Positions 22,301-30,123 of a DNA stretch of 64,000 bases are shown here, piece after piece. The notes below the pieces were generated by a model. That model saw only the letters and a program-made list of their open reading frames with translations. It was not told where the DNA came from and searched no databases. The DNA is taken from contig NZ_QIRF01000006.1 of NCBI RefSeq assembly GCF_003332825.1, positions 130,570 through 194,569 on the forward strand, written 5' to 3'. The position numbers and the translations under genes are program-made. Every line of letters begins with the position of its first letter. The first letter of the stretch is position 1. Origin of the DNA: Dyella sp. C9. GTDB lineage: Bacteria > Pseudomonadota > Gammaproteobacteria > Xanthomonadales > Rhodanobacteraceae.

Positions 22301-22852
22301 CAGCATGCCGCCCGGGGCGTGCGGGTGGAGGACTGGCTCACCGATCTGCGCCGCGCCGGCGACGGCGGCCTGTCGCGGCTGGAGCTCGCGGGGGGCCGCC
22401 TGCTGCAGAAGAACGGCACACCACGCCACGACAAGCTGATCACCGCCTGGATCATCCATCTGCTGGCCCATGCGCAGGGCATGGTCATGACCACGCGCGT
22501 CATCGGCCTGGACGCGCGGCTGGCGTTGCACCCGATCGAAACGGCTGATGCGACGCGCTGGCTGGACGAACTGCTGGCCGCATTGCTGGCAGGCATGCAG
22601 GCGCCGTTGCCGCTGGCCCGCCGCACCGCGTTCGCCTGGCTGCAAGCCGATGACGCCGACAAGGCCGGCAAGCAGGCCCAGCTCGCCTATGAAGGCAACA
22701 CGTTCGCCCGCCTTCACGGCGAGCTGGATGACGATGCCTATCTCGCGCGCGCCTGGCCCAGCTTCGAGGCACTCACCGCCGGTGGCTTCGCCGACTGGCT
22801 CCACCTCTACCAACCCCTGCTGGCGATCACCACCGTGGAAGAGCACGCATGA
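19394..22852 (+). CDS. recC: RecBCD exonuclease V, subunit gamma
   Basis: This 1152-residue subunit recognises Chi and has inactive helicase- and nuclease-like folds. It starts PGLMVIHGNRMEDLRDLLTAWL and has ELMLVQSNGIAQWLKWALA, both typical of the RecC N-terminus. Mid-protein CLLGMNDGDYPRQQAPADFDLM is a RecC hallmark. The start is ATG 19394; a GTG 12 bases upstream is an alternative, and a ten-codon frame (19356-19385) ends just before the start. The stop overlaps the recB start (ATGA). It forms the double-strand-break repair and foreign-DNA-degrading complex with RecB and RecD. Confidence 0.95.
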   Translation: MDLPLEAPIEPGLMVIHGNRMEDLRDLLTAWLARTPLRPLEDELMLVQSNGIAQWLKWALARPASEGGLGISAAIDVQLPGRFLWTAYRAVLGREAVPTTSPFDKSRLSWRLLRLLPAHLHEPDFAPLRDFLRDDPDERKRFQLAERVADLFDQYQVYRADWLADWEHGHYRLRDELRGRETALPQDQRWQARLWQLLLDDVEAERHNHRAAVHQAFLERIGQLAVRPASLPRRIVVFGISSLPQQTLEALTALARFSQVMLLVANPCRHYWADIIEDRELLKASQRRHASKPGSPHEPRYEDLHLHANPLLAAWGRQGRDYIRLLDSFDRPEHYRQRFAAWNRSIDLFADAEGDGLLHQVQQAILELEPLPSEPAQRKPWREQDHSLQFHVAHGPQREVEILHDQLLAMFERAEQQGTPLSPRDVIVMVPDIQAYAPHVQAVFGRLPAGDPRHLPYAVADQPTRGAVPLMVALEHLLSLPESRFAVSDLLDLLDVPALRQRFGIDDGGLPTLRRWIEGAGIRWGLDATQKQSLELPPIEQNSWRFGLRRMLLGYAVGDGESWQDIAPYDEVGGLDAALVGPITLLLDQLERYWQRLRQPASPDEWHARLQGLLQAFFVPDDAQDGDRLGRLGDALDAWLEACNEADFAQPVPLGIVREHWLGVMDESRLSQRFMGGAISFCTLMPMRAVPFRVVCLLGMNDGDYPRQQAPADFDLMNQPGHARPGDRSRREDDRYLFLEALVSARDALYISWVGRNVRDNSVLPPSVLVGQLRDYLAAGWHHGQDDDAPDALLKALTTVHPLQPFSRRYFDADADRRLFTYAREWRDAHRTHQVATVEALPPWQPDTALGITQLRAFLAQPVRHFYNQRLKVYFGELDAEADDDEPFVLDALEQHMATAAVVQSAVRTGDADGAVTQATRQLAREGLLPPGGFGELAQEALSRDGRELARAWLDACGHWPLLGDKIELQHAARGVRVEDWLTDLRRAGDGGLSRLELAGGRLLQKNGTPRHDKLITAWIIHLLAHAQGMVMTTRVIGLDARLALHPIETADATRWLDELLAALLAGMQAPLPLARRTAFAWLQADDADKAGKQAQLAYEGNTFARLHGELDDDAYLARAWPSFEALTAGGFADWLHLYQPLLAITTVEEHA

Positions 22853-25800
22853 GCGCCAGCAGCCCCTTGCAGCCACTGCAGTTGCCGCTGCAGGACATCC
22901 AGCTGATCGAGGCCAGTGCCGGCACCGGCAAGACCTGGACCATCGCCGCGCTGTATCTGCGCCTGGTGCTTGGCCATGGCACGCCGGATGGCACACCGCT
23001 GCTGCCTGCACAGATTCTCGTGCTGACCTTCACCAAGGCCGCCACCGCTGAGCTGCGCGAGCGCATCCGCGAGCGCCTTGGCGAGGCGGCCGAGGCCCTT
23101 CGAGGCCAGCATGCACCCGACCCGTTCCTGCGCGAGCTGATCGACGCCTATCCCGGCGACGATGCGCGCGCCCGTGCCGCGCGACAGCTGGAACTGGCGG
23201 CGCAATGGATGGACGAGGCCGCCATCCACACCATCCACGCCTGGTGCCAGCGCATGCTGGCGCAGCATGCGTTCGACAGTGGCCATCCATTCGTGCAGGA
23301 CACCAGCACCGACGAAAGCGAGCTGCTTGCCGAAACCGTCAGGGACTACTGGCGCAGCCATTTTTTTCCTCTCGACCGCACGGCCGCTGCGCTGGTGGCC
23401 GGCTGGTGGAAAAGTCCGGCCGAACTGCAGAAGGCGCTGCGTCCACTGCTTCGCCAGCCCTTGTCCAGCTTGCGCCTGGATGGCCGGCCGCTGCCCGAGT
23501 CCGCGCAGGCCATCGATCGCTTTCGCGACGGCGGCGCCAACGCAGGCGCAGCGGAGGACCGCGCCAGGAACAGCGGGCGCGACGGCGCCGCCGCGATCGA
23601 GGCCATGTTCGACAAGGCACTGGACGCCCGCGCACTCAACGGCCGCAAGATGCCGCGTGAGGACGTGGAGGCCCAACTCGCCAGCTTGCGCGAGTGGTCG
23701 CAAGGCGGGCCAACCGACCCGGCAATCCTCCGGCGCTACACGCCAGACTCGCTGGCCAAGGCACTCAACAAGCACGGCGAGCCATTGGTGCATCCGGCGT
23801 TCGCGGCCGTGCAGGAGTGCATCGATGCGCTGGATCGCCTGGAGCCATTGGAAGCCACGGTGCTGGCGCAGGCAACGCGATGGGTGACGCACAGGCTGGA
23901 GCAGACCAAGCTACAGCGCGCGCAGCTGGGCTTCGACGACATGCTGCGCCGGCTCGACCAGGCGCTGCACGGCGTATCCGGCGCCCGGCTCGCCGATACC
24001 ATCGCCCGGCAATATCCGATCGCCCTGATCGACGAATTCCAGGATACCGACCCGTTGCAGTGGCGTATCTTCCAGACCGTATATGCCGGCCGCACACGTA
24101 CCGGACTGCTGCTGATCGGCGATCCCAAGCAAGCCATCTATGGCTTCCGTGGCGCGGACATCCATACCTATCTGCAGGCACGCGGACAGGCTCGCCAGCC
24201 GACCTGGACACTGGATACCAACTACCGCTCCACCGAGGCGCTGGTCGGCGTCGTCAATCGCGTATTCGAATTTGCCGACGAACATGCCGAAGGGGCCTTC
24301 GCGTTCGGTCGCGATGCGTTGCCGTTTCATCGGGTGACGGCGCGCGGCCGCGCGGAGCAGCTGGTGCTCGATGGCGAGCCGCTGCCGCCGATGCAGCTGG
24401 CCGTCGAATTGGCCGACGAAGCCATCAGCAGCTCGGCCTACACGAACCTGATGGCCGAACACGCCGCGGCGTGGCTGGTACAGCTGCTGACGGCCGCCCA
24501 GGAGGGGCGCTGCGGCTTTCTTTCGACGGACGGCACGCTGTCCCCGCTGCGGGCGGGCGATATCGCGGTACTGGTGCGCAGCGGCACGGAGGCGGCCAGG
24601 GTGCGCCAGGAAATGCAGCGTCGGGGCCTCAAGAGCGTCTACCTGTCCGACCGCGACTCGGTCTATGCCTCGCCCGAAGCCGCCGACCTGCTGCGCTGGC
24701 TGGAAGCCTGCGCGATGCCCGGCTCCGACCGCGCGATGCGCGCAGCGCTTGCCACGCCGACGCTGGGCCAGAGCGATGCCGAACTCGATCGGCTCAACGT
24801 CGACGAGCAGCACTGGGAATCCTGTGGCGAGCGCTTCCGCCAGCTGCACGAGACCTGGCGACGCCATGGCGTGCTGGCCATGCTGCACGACCTGCTGCAC
24901 GCCTTCGACCTGCCGGCCCGCCTGTTGGCGCGACCGGATGGCGAGCGCGCGCTGACCAACCTGCTGCATCTGGCCGAGCTGTTGCAGCATGCGGCCACCA
25001 CGCTGGATGGCGAGCATGCGCTCATTCGCTACCTGTCCACGCAGATGGCTTCGGCCGGCGATCCCCTGTCGGAAACCGCCGACGAGCAGATCGTGCGCCT
25101 GGAGAGCGAGGCCGCGCTCATCAAGGTGATCACCATCCACAAGTCCAAGGGCCTGGAATACCCGCTGGTGCTGCTGCCCTTCGTGTGCAGCGCACGCGAG
25201 GTCAAGGCCGGTGACAGCTTCGTCTGGCACGACAGGCACGGCGAGGCCCATATGGACCTGCGCGCAGACGACGCTGCCCGACTGCTTGCCGACCGTGAAC
25301 GCCTGCAGGAAGACCTGCGCTTGCTGTACGTGGCGCTCACCCGCGCCCGCCACGCGTGCTGGCTCGGCGTGGCCTGCTACAAGGTGGGTACGAGCAAGAC
25401 GCCGTCGCTGCACAAATCTGCGTTCGGCTATGTACTTTCCGGTGGCGAGGTGATCCAGCCGGACCAGCTCGTGCCGCGACTCCAAGCCTTGCGCGATGGA
25501 CACGCCGGCATGCGCATCCAGCCGTTGGCGCCTGCCGAGCGGCAGATCTTCCGCGAGCGTGCGGAAGGCGTGACCGCGCTGTGGGACGCTCGCCGTTACC
25601 AGGGTTCGCCGCAGTCCCGCTGGTGGGTGGCCAGCTACAGCTCGCTCAAGCTGGCCGAGGACGCGCTGCCTGCGCCCGCGCCGGAAACCGCCGCACAGGA
25701 CCTGCTGATCGAGCTGGTCAGCGAACAGGCGAACGAAGGCCAGCTCGCCATCCCGGCGACGGACGGCATGCACGCCTTTCCCGCAGGCGCAGAGGCGGGC

Positions 25801-26505
25801 ACCTTCCTGCACGATCTGCTGGAGTGGTCGGCGACCGAGGGCTTTGCCACCGTCGCCGCCGATCCCGGCGATCTTCAAAACGAGATCGCGCGACGCTGCC
25901 AGCGGCGCGGCTGGTCAGCCCAGATTCCGCTGCTGTCGCAGTGGATGCCGGCCCTGCTGCGCATGCCTCTGGACTTCCCCGATGGCGCCACCAGCAGCCT
26001 CGCCAATGTGGATGGCTATTACGCCGAACTCGAATTCTGGTTCGAGGCGCATCGCGTCGATACGCTGGTGCTGGATCAACTGGTCACCCGCCATACCCTG
26101 GGTGGCCGCCCGCGCCAGCCGCTGCAGGCCGAACGCATCCATGGCCTGCTCAAGGGCTTCGTCGACCTGGTCGTGGAACTTCAGGGGCGTTACTACGTGA
26201 TCGACTACAAGTCGAACAAGCTCGGCCCTGACGCCAACGCCTATACCAGTGAAGCGATGCGCGACTCGATCCTGCGCGAGCGCTATGAACTGCAGTACGC
26301 GCTGTACACGCTGGCCCTGCACCGCCAGCTGCGCGCCCGCCTGCCTCACTACGACTACGAGCGCCACATGGGTGGCGTGGCCTACCTGTACCTGCGCGGG
26401 GTGGATGGCCATGGCCATGGCATCCACCGCGAGCGCCTGCCCTTCGCGCTGATCGATGCCATGGACCAGCTGTTTGCCACGGGAGGCCACGCGCATGCCG
26501 CCTGA
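22849..26505 (+). CDS. recB: RecBCD exonuclease V, subunit beta
   Basis: This 1218-residue protein has a 3'-5' SF1 helicase: Walker A EASAGTGKTWTIAALY (about 21-36), motif II IDEFQDTDPLQWRIF, and motif VI region LRLLYVALTRARHACWLG. The C-terminal nuclease domain has GFVDLVVE and YYVIDYKSNKLG, the catalytic D...DYK of the RecB nuclease family, so both activities should be intact. It overlaps recC by four bases and recD by eleven, so translation is coupled along the operon. Length is near that of E. coli RecB. Confidence 0.96.
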   Translation: MSASSPLQPLQLPLQDIQLIEASAGTGKTWTIAALYLRLVLGHGTPDGTPLLPAQILVLTFTKAATAELRERIRERLGEAAEALRGQHAPDPFLRELIDAYPGDDARARAARQLELAAQWMDEAAIHTIHAWCQRMLAQHAFDSGHPFVQDTSTDESELLAETVRDYWRSHFFPLDRTAAALVAGWWKSPAELQKALRPLLRQPLSSLRLDGRPLPESAQAIDRFRDGGANAGAAEDRARNSGRDGAAAIEAMFDKALDARALNGRKMPREDVEAQLASLREWSQGGPTDPAILRRYTPDSLAKALNKHGEPLVHPAFAAVQECIDALDRLEPLEATVLAQATRWVTHRLEQTKLQRAQLGFDDMLRRLDQALHGVSGARLADTIARQYPIALIDEFQDTDPLQWRIFQTVYAGRTRTGLLLIGDPKQAIYGFRGADIHTYLQARGQARQPTWTLDTNYRSTEALVGVVNRVFEFADEHAEGAFAFGRDALPFHRVTARGRAEQLVLDGEPLPPMQLAVELADEAISSSAYTNLMAEHAAAWLVQLLTAAQEGRCGFLSTDGTLSPLRAGDIAVLVRSGTEAARVRQEMQRRGLKSVYLSDRDSVYASPEAADLLRWLEACAMPGSDRAMRAALATPTLGQSDAELDRLNVDEQHWESCGERFRQLHETWRRHGVLAMLHDLLHAFDLPARLLARPDGERALTNLLHLAELLQHAATTLDGEHALIRYLSTQMASAGDPLSETADEQIVRLESEAALIKVITIHKSKGLEYPLVLLPFVCSAREVKAGDSFVWHDRHGEAHMDLRADDAARLLADRERLQEDLRLLYVALTRARHACWLGVACYKVGTSKTPSLHKSAFGYVLSGGEVIQPDQLVPRLQALRDGHAGMRIQPLAPAERQIFRERAEGVTALWDARRYQGSPQSRWWVASYSSLKLAEDALPAPAPETAAQDLLIELVSEQANEGQLAIPATDGMHAFPAGAEAGTFLHDLLEWSATEGFATVAADPGDLQNEIARRCQRRGWSAQIPLLSQWMPALLRMPLDFPDGATSSLANVDGYYAELEFWFEAHRVDTLVLDQLVTRHTLGGRPRQPLQAERIHGLLKGFVDLVVELQGRYYVIDYKSNKLGPDANAYTSEAMRDSILRERYELQYALYTLALHRQLRARLPHYDYERHMGGVAYLYLRGVDGHGHGIHRERLPFALIDAMDQLFATGGHAHAA

Positions 26506-28492
26506 AGCTGTCCTCGCACCAATCGAACTGGGCGCCGAATGCGGCTTGCTGCGACCGCTCGACGTGGCCTTCGCGCGCTTCCTCGCCGCGCAGGCCCCGG
26601 ATGCGTCCGGCGTAGTGCCATTGCTGGGCGCGCTGGTAAGCCGCCAGCAGGCTGACGGGCACCTGTGCCTCGAACTGCATGACTGGGAACGACTCGCCGA
26701 TGAAGCCACCTGGCCGCAGCCCTGGCGGGATCTCGTACACAAGGTGGCGACCGAACCCGCACGCATCACCCAGTCGATCCTGGTAGCCCTGCCAGGCGAC
26801 CCTGCGCGTGCGGGCTCGCCGCTGGTGCTTGACGGCAGCCGGCTGTATCTGCGTCGTTACTGGAATCATGAGCAACGTGTCGCCCATGCCATCAGCCGTC
26901 GCCTGGCGCGTGCGACCGACGCGCCCCCACAGTTGGCCGGCCAGCTCGCACGGCTGTTTCCGCAAAACCCGGGGCACGGTCCCGACTGGCAGCGGGTGGC
27001 CTGCGCGCTGGCCGCGCGCGGCGCCTTCACGGTCATCACCGGCGGCCCCGGTACCGGCAAGACCACCACGGTCGTGCGCCTGCTCGGCCTGCTGCAGACC
27101 CTGCACCATCAGCAGGCGGCCAGGCCGCTGCGCATCCGGCTGGCTGCGCCCACCGGCAAGGCCGCCGCCCGACTGCAGGCCTCGATCAGCACGCAGGTCG
27201 CTCGACTTGACGTCGACGACGCGGTACGCAACAGCATTCCCAGCCAGGTGGACACGCTGCATCGCTTGCTTGGCGCGCGCCCCGACACCCGGCGCTTCCG
27301 CCACGACAGCGCACACCCACTGCACTTGGACGTGCTGGTGATCGATGAAGCGTCGATGATCGACCTGGAAATGATGTCCGCCGTGCTCGCTGCGCTGCCC
27401 GACGATGCCCGCCTGGTGTTGCTCGGCGACAAGGACCAGCTGTCGTCGGTGGAGGCAGGCGCCGTGCTCGGCGATCTGTGCCGCCGGGCCGAAGCCGGCC
27501 ACTACAGCCCCGACACGGCGCATTGGCTTCGCGAGACCAGCGGCGACATCGTCGATGCCTGGGTTCGCGACGACGCGCAACCGTTGGACCAGCACGTGGC
27601 GATGCTTCGCCACAGTCATCGCTTCGGCGCCGACAGCGGCATCGGCCGGCTGGCGCAATCGGTGAACAGCGGCGACGCGGACCAGGTGCGAGCGCTGCTC
27701 GCCACGCCACACGCCGACGTGGCGTGGATCGACGCCTGCGCGGACGGGCCTCGCCTCGCCGAGCTCGCGCTCGATGGCGGTCATCGGCGCTTTGCCGGCC
27801 ACGCACAGGCCGATAGCGCCTTGCAGGGCTACCGCCATTACCTGCAGTGGCTCCATGCGAACCGGCCGACACCGCTGGCCGGCATCGATGATTTCCACGC
27901 TTGGGCCCGTGGCGTGCTGCATGCCTTTGGCAGCTTCCAGTTGCTCTGTGCGTTGCGCCAGGGGCCCTTCGGCACCGAGGGCCTGAATCGCCAGATCGCC
28001 GGCATCCTGCAACAGGCACACCTGATCGAGGCCGATCGCGAATGGTACGAAGGCCGTCCGGTGCTGGTCACTCGCAACGATTACAACCTGGGCCTGATGA
28101 ACGGCGACGTGGGGATTGCCTTGCGCGTGCCCGACGAGCACGGCGCCATGAAACTGCGCGTGGCCTTCGAAGTACCCGGATTGGGTGGAGACGACAGCAC
28201 GCGCATCCGCTTCGTGCTGCCTTCGCGCCTGGGCGAGCGCGAGACTGTCTACGCCATGACGGTACACAAGTCACAGGGCTCCGAGTTCGACCACGCCGCC
28301 CTGGTCCTGCCCGACCAACCCAGTGCCGTGCTGACTCGCGAACTGCTGTATACCGGCATCACACGCGCACGGCGCCAGTTCACGCTGCTGTCGCCCTATG
28401 CGACCGTCGCCTGGAGCCTGGACAACCTCAGCCGACGGCAGTCCGGCCTGCCCTGGGCCTTTGACCGGCAGGCGCCGCGCGCGCTCCCATAG
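26495..28492 (+). CDS. recD: RecBCD exonuclease V, subunit alpha
   Basis: This 665-residue 5'-3' SF1B helicase starts at ATG 26495, chosen for GGGAGG at 26481-26486 inside recB; an upstream in-frame ATG at 26456 lacks a site. A RecD N-terminal domain is followed by Walker A ITGGPGTGKTTTVVRLL (about 181-192), Walker B LVIDEASMIDLEMM, and the C-terminal UvrD-like segment YAMTVHKSQGSEFDHAALVL (about 588) with LLYTGITRARRQFTLL. The last gene of the recCBD operon, it is convergent with the pilus gene at 28652. Confidence 0.96.
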   Translation: MPPEAVLAPIELGAECGLLRPLDVAFARFLAAQAPDASGVVPLLGALVSRQQADGHLCLELHDWERLADEATWPQPWRDLVHKVATEPARITQSILVALPGDPARAGSPLVLDGSRLYLRRYWNHEQRVAHAISRRLARATDAPPQLAGQLARLFPQNPGHGPDWQRVACALAARGAFTVITGGPGTGKTTTVVRLLGLLQTLHHQQAARPLRIRLAAPTGKAAARLQASISTQVARLDVDDAVRNSIPSQVDTLHRLLGARPDTRRFRHDSAHPLHLDVLVIDEASMIDLEMMSAVLAALPDDARLVLLGDKDQLSSVEAGAVLGDLCRRAEAGHYSPDTAHWLRETSGDIVDAWVRDDAQPLDQHVAMLRHSHRFGADSGIGRLAQSVNSGDADQVRALLATPHADVAWIDACADGPRLAELALDGGHRRFAGHAQADSALQGYRHYLQWLHANRPTPLAGIDDFHAWARGVLHAFGSFQLLCALRQGPFGTEGLNRQIAGILQQAHLIEADREWYEGRPVLVTRNDYNLGLMNGDVGIALRVPDEHGAMKLRVAFEVPGLGGDDSTRIRFVLPSRLGERETVYAMTVHKSQGSEFDHAALVLPDQPSAVLTRELLYTGITRARRQFTLLSPYATVAWSLDNLSRRQSGLPWAFDRQAPRALP

Positions 28493-28570
28493 GAAGCTTC
28501 GAACAACTTCGTCTTGTCCGCCTGCCCTGCCAAGGGCGGGTAACCCGCATCGTCGCATTCCATCGTCCAA

Positions 28571-28650
28571 AAGGCGCGGGCTTCGCGCCTCGGCGCCCAT
28601 GTGGCATTCAAGCGGCGCCCCATGCCATCGCCTGCGTCGGCATGGGTGCC
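28571..28650. terminator. Possible bidirectional terminator between recD and fimT
   Basis: Two GC-rich inverted repeats lie in the convergent gap: AGGCGCG...CGCGCCT (28572-28590) and GGCGCCCCATGCC...GGCATGGGTGCC (28614-28650, one bulge). Neither has a clear T run, so they may slow polymerase or protect mRNA ends instead. Confidence 0.4.
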
Positions 28651-28651
28651 A

Positions 28652-29272
28652 TCAACCGCAGCTGCTGTCCTCGCCGAAGTTGCTCACGGCGACCCGGCCG
28701 CTACTCGCGACGCGCACCTGTTTTCCTGGCACGATCGACGAGCTCTCTCCTGCCGCAGCGGTATCGGAGCCGCTGCGGTAGCAGGCTGCGAGCACGACGT
28801 CGCCGTCGTTTCCCACCAGTTCGCCGCGTGAGTTGAAGGTGAGGATGCCGCCGTCGCCTGCCCGCATCGACACCGTCGCGGGTATCGCGGTCAGACGCAG
28901 CAATGGATGGTCGGCATCGCTGCTGTCGTAGGCAGCATGGGCGCTGCTGGCCGCATAGACCAGCCAGCCTCCATCGAAGTTGTCGCTGTCGGCGTCGCCG
29001 CAGGACTCGTCGGCAGCACCTGCATCGGGCGCGCGCGGGCAAAGCGACACGAAGGCGCGACGGGTAAGCGCCTCGCTGCGCGCGTATTGCAGGTCGGCCA
29101 GCAGGTTGTTGGCCTGCGACGTCACCTCGTTCCGGCGGATAAGGCCCATGAAGCTGGGCATGGCCGCTGCCGCCAGCACGGCCAGCACCACGATGGTGAT
29201 GACCAGTTCCACAAGGGTGAAGCCACGTAGGCGGCAGCCGTGTCCCGCCGCCCGGTTGCTGGGCTCAGTCAT
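28652..29272 (-). CDS. fimT: Type IV pilus minor pseudopilin, GspH/FimT family
   Basis: This encodes 206 residues. The type III signal sequence is RGFTLVELVITIVVLAVLAAAAMPSF with cleavage after the glycine and glutamate at +5. The GspH-type body follows (SQANNLLADLQYARSEALTRRAFVSLCPRA) with cysteines for an intramolecular disulfide. Prepilin peptidase PilD would cleave and methylate it. It is the last gene of the second minor-pilin operon and overlaps the DUF4124 gene by eight bases. Minor pilins prime pilus assembly at the tip. A paralogue of 44613-45221. Confidence 0.88.
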   Translation of the reverse strand: MTEPSNRAAGHGCRLRGFTLVELVITIVVLAVLAAAAMPSFMGLIRRNEVTSQANNLLADLQYARSEALTRRAFVSLCPRAPDAGAADESCGDADSDNFDGGWLVYAASSAHAAYDSSDADHPLLRLTAIPATVSMRAGDGGILTFNSRGELVGNDGDVVLAACYRSGSDTAAAGESSSIVPGKQVRVASSGRVAVSNFGEDSSCG

Positions 29273-29699
29273 TGCAATACATCCTGATCTGGTCTCGCGC
29301 TTCGCCGCGCGCCTGCTCGCGCTGCTCGTCGCTCAACCGGGTGGCGGTATTCACATCGGCATGGCTGAGCACCAGTGCAGGACTATCCAGGAGCTTGAGG
29401 TTGTCACGTGCCTTGCCGCACATGCGTGCGCGCTGCTCGTGCTCGGCACGCTCCAGCGCCGGTTCGCCCGCCTGCTGGTCGCGTGTCGCCTCGGCCGGCG
29501 ACGGCTCGGCAGCCTCGCCCGTCGCGTGATCCTGCAGACGCAAGACCTTCGCATCGCCCACCGGCTTCTGTTCGCTGTAGTGCACGGTGCCCTGCGCATC
29601 GGTCCACTTGTAGACCTGCTGTGCCCACGCGGCCGGCGCCAGCAACAACAGCAGCAGCATCCAGCGCCGCCGGCGCCTGTTCCTGGCATGGCCCCTCAT
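29265..29699 (-). CDS. DUF4124 domain-containing secreted protein
   Basis: This encodes about 144 residues from ATG 29699, two bases after the pilE stop; an ATG at 29717 within pilE is possible. The N-terminus MRGHARNRRRRRWMLLLLLLAPAAWAQ is a strongly basic signal peptide. The DUF4124 motif follows at once: QVYKWTDAQGTVHYSEQKP. The rest is acidic and helical, ending RDQIRMYCND. DUF4124 proteins are periplasmic and frequently sit in pilin operons of this order; their function is unknown. Position inside the operon suggests a role in pilus biogenesis. Confidence 0.78.
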   Translation of the reverse strand: MRGHARNRRRRRWMLLLLLLAPAAWAQQVYKWTDAQGTVHYSEQKPVGDAKVLRLQDHATGEAAEPSPAEATRDQQAGEPALERAEHEQRARMCGKARDNLKLLDSPALVLSHADVNTATRLSDEQREQARGEARDQIRMYCND

Positions 29700-29701
29700 G
29701 C

Positions 29702-30112
29702 TCAGCCGCCCCAGCATTGCGGATCGTTCTCGGCGGTGCCCGTCGAGCGTCGTGCACCGGCCTTGGTCAGCACCAGCGACTGGCAGGCGGCATCATCATG
29801 CTGCTGCAGGCCAGCCGCGGTGGCGGTGAGGGTGAAGTCGGTCGCCGATGCGGACGACACCTCGATGACGTAGCGGCCACCATCGATGGTGGACTCGGTG
29901 GACAGCAGGTCGAGTTCGTCGGTGTAGCTGTTGTGCGAGTAGTAGTAGCGCTCCTGCTTGCCGGCCAACTCCAGCAACGCGCGCCGCGCCTCCGTGCGGT
30001 GCGCGCGCACCACGTAGCGCTGGTAGGTCGGTATGGCGATGCCCGCGAGGATCGCGATGATCAGCACCACCACCAACAGTTCGATAAGACTGAAACCCTT
30101 CTGGCGCTCCAT
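29702..30112 (-). CDS. pilE: PilE-type minor pilin (second operon)
   Basis: This encodes 136 residues with a short leader MERQKG and the pilin helix FSLIELLVVVLIIAILAGIAIPTYQRYV. The cleavage site G/F and Glu at +5 are intact. The body shows the PilE pattern HRTEARRALLELAGKQERYYYSHNSYT and a C-terminal cysteine pair (CQS...CWGG) for the D-loop disulfide. The start is ATG 30112 with AGGAAG upstream. It lies 11 bp after the pilY1 stop. In related bacteria PilE and PilY1 act together in the priming complex at the pilus tip. Confidence 0.88.
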   Translation of the reverse strand: MERQKGFSLIELLVVVLIIAILAGIAIPTYQRYVVRAHRTEARRALLELAGKQERYYYSHNSYTDELDLLSTESTIDGGRYVIEVSSASATDFTLTATAAGLQQHDDAACQSLVLTKAGARRSTGTAENDPQCWGG

Positions 30113-30123
30113 GATGTGCTTCC

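Noticed and set aside
18743..23011. Minus-strand open frame of 1422 codons
   Set aside because: It covers recC antisense. Only its last 149 codons (18743-19189) form a real gene with signal peptide and ribosome-binding site; the rest is low-complexity shadow in high-GC DNA.
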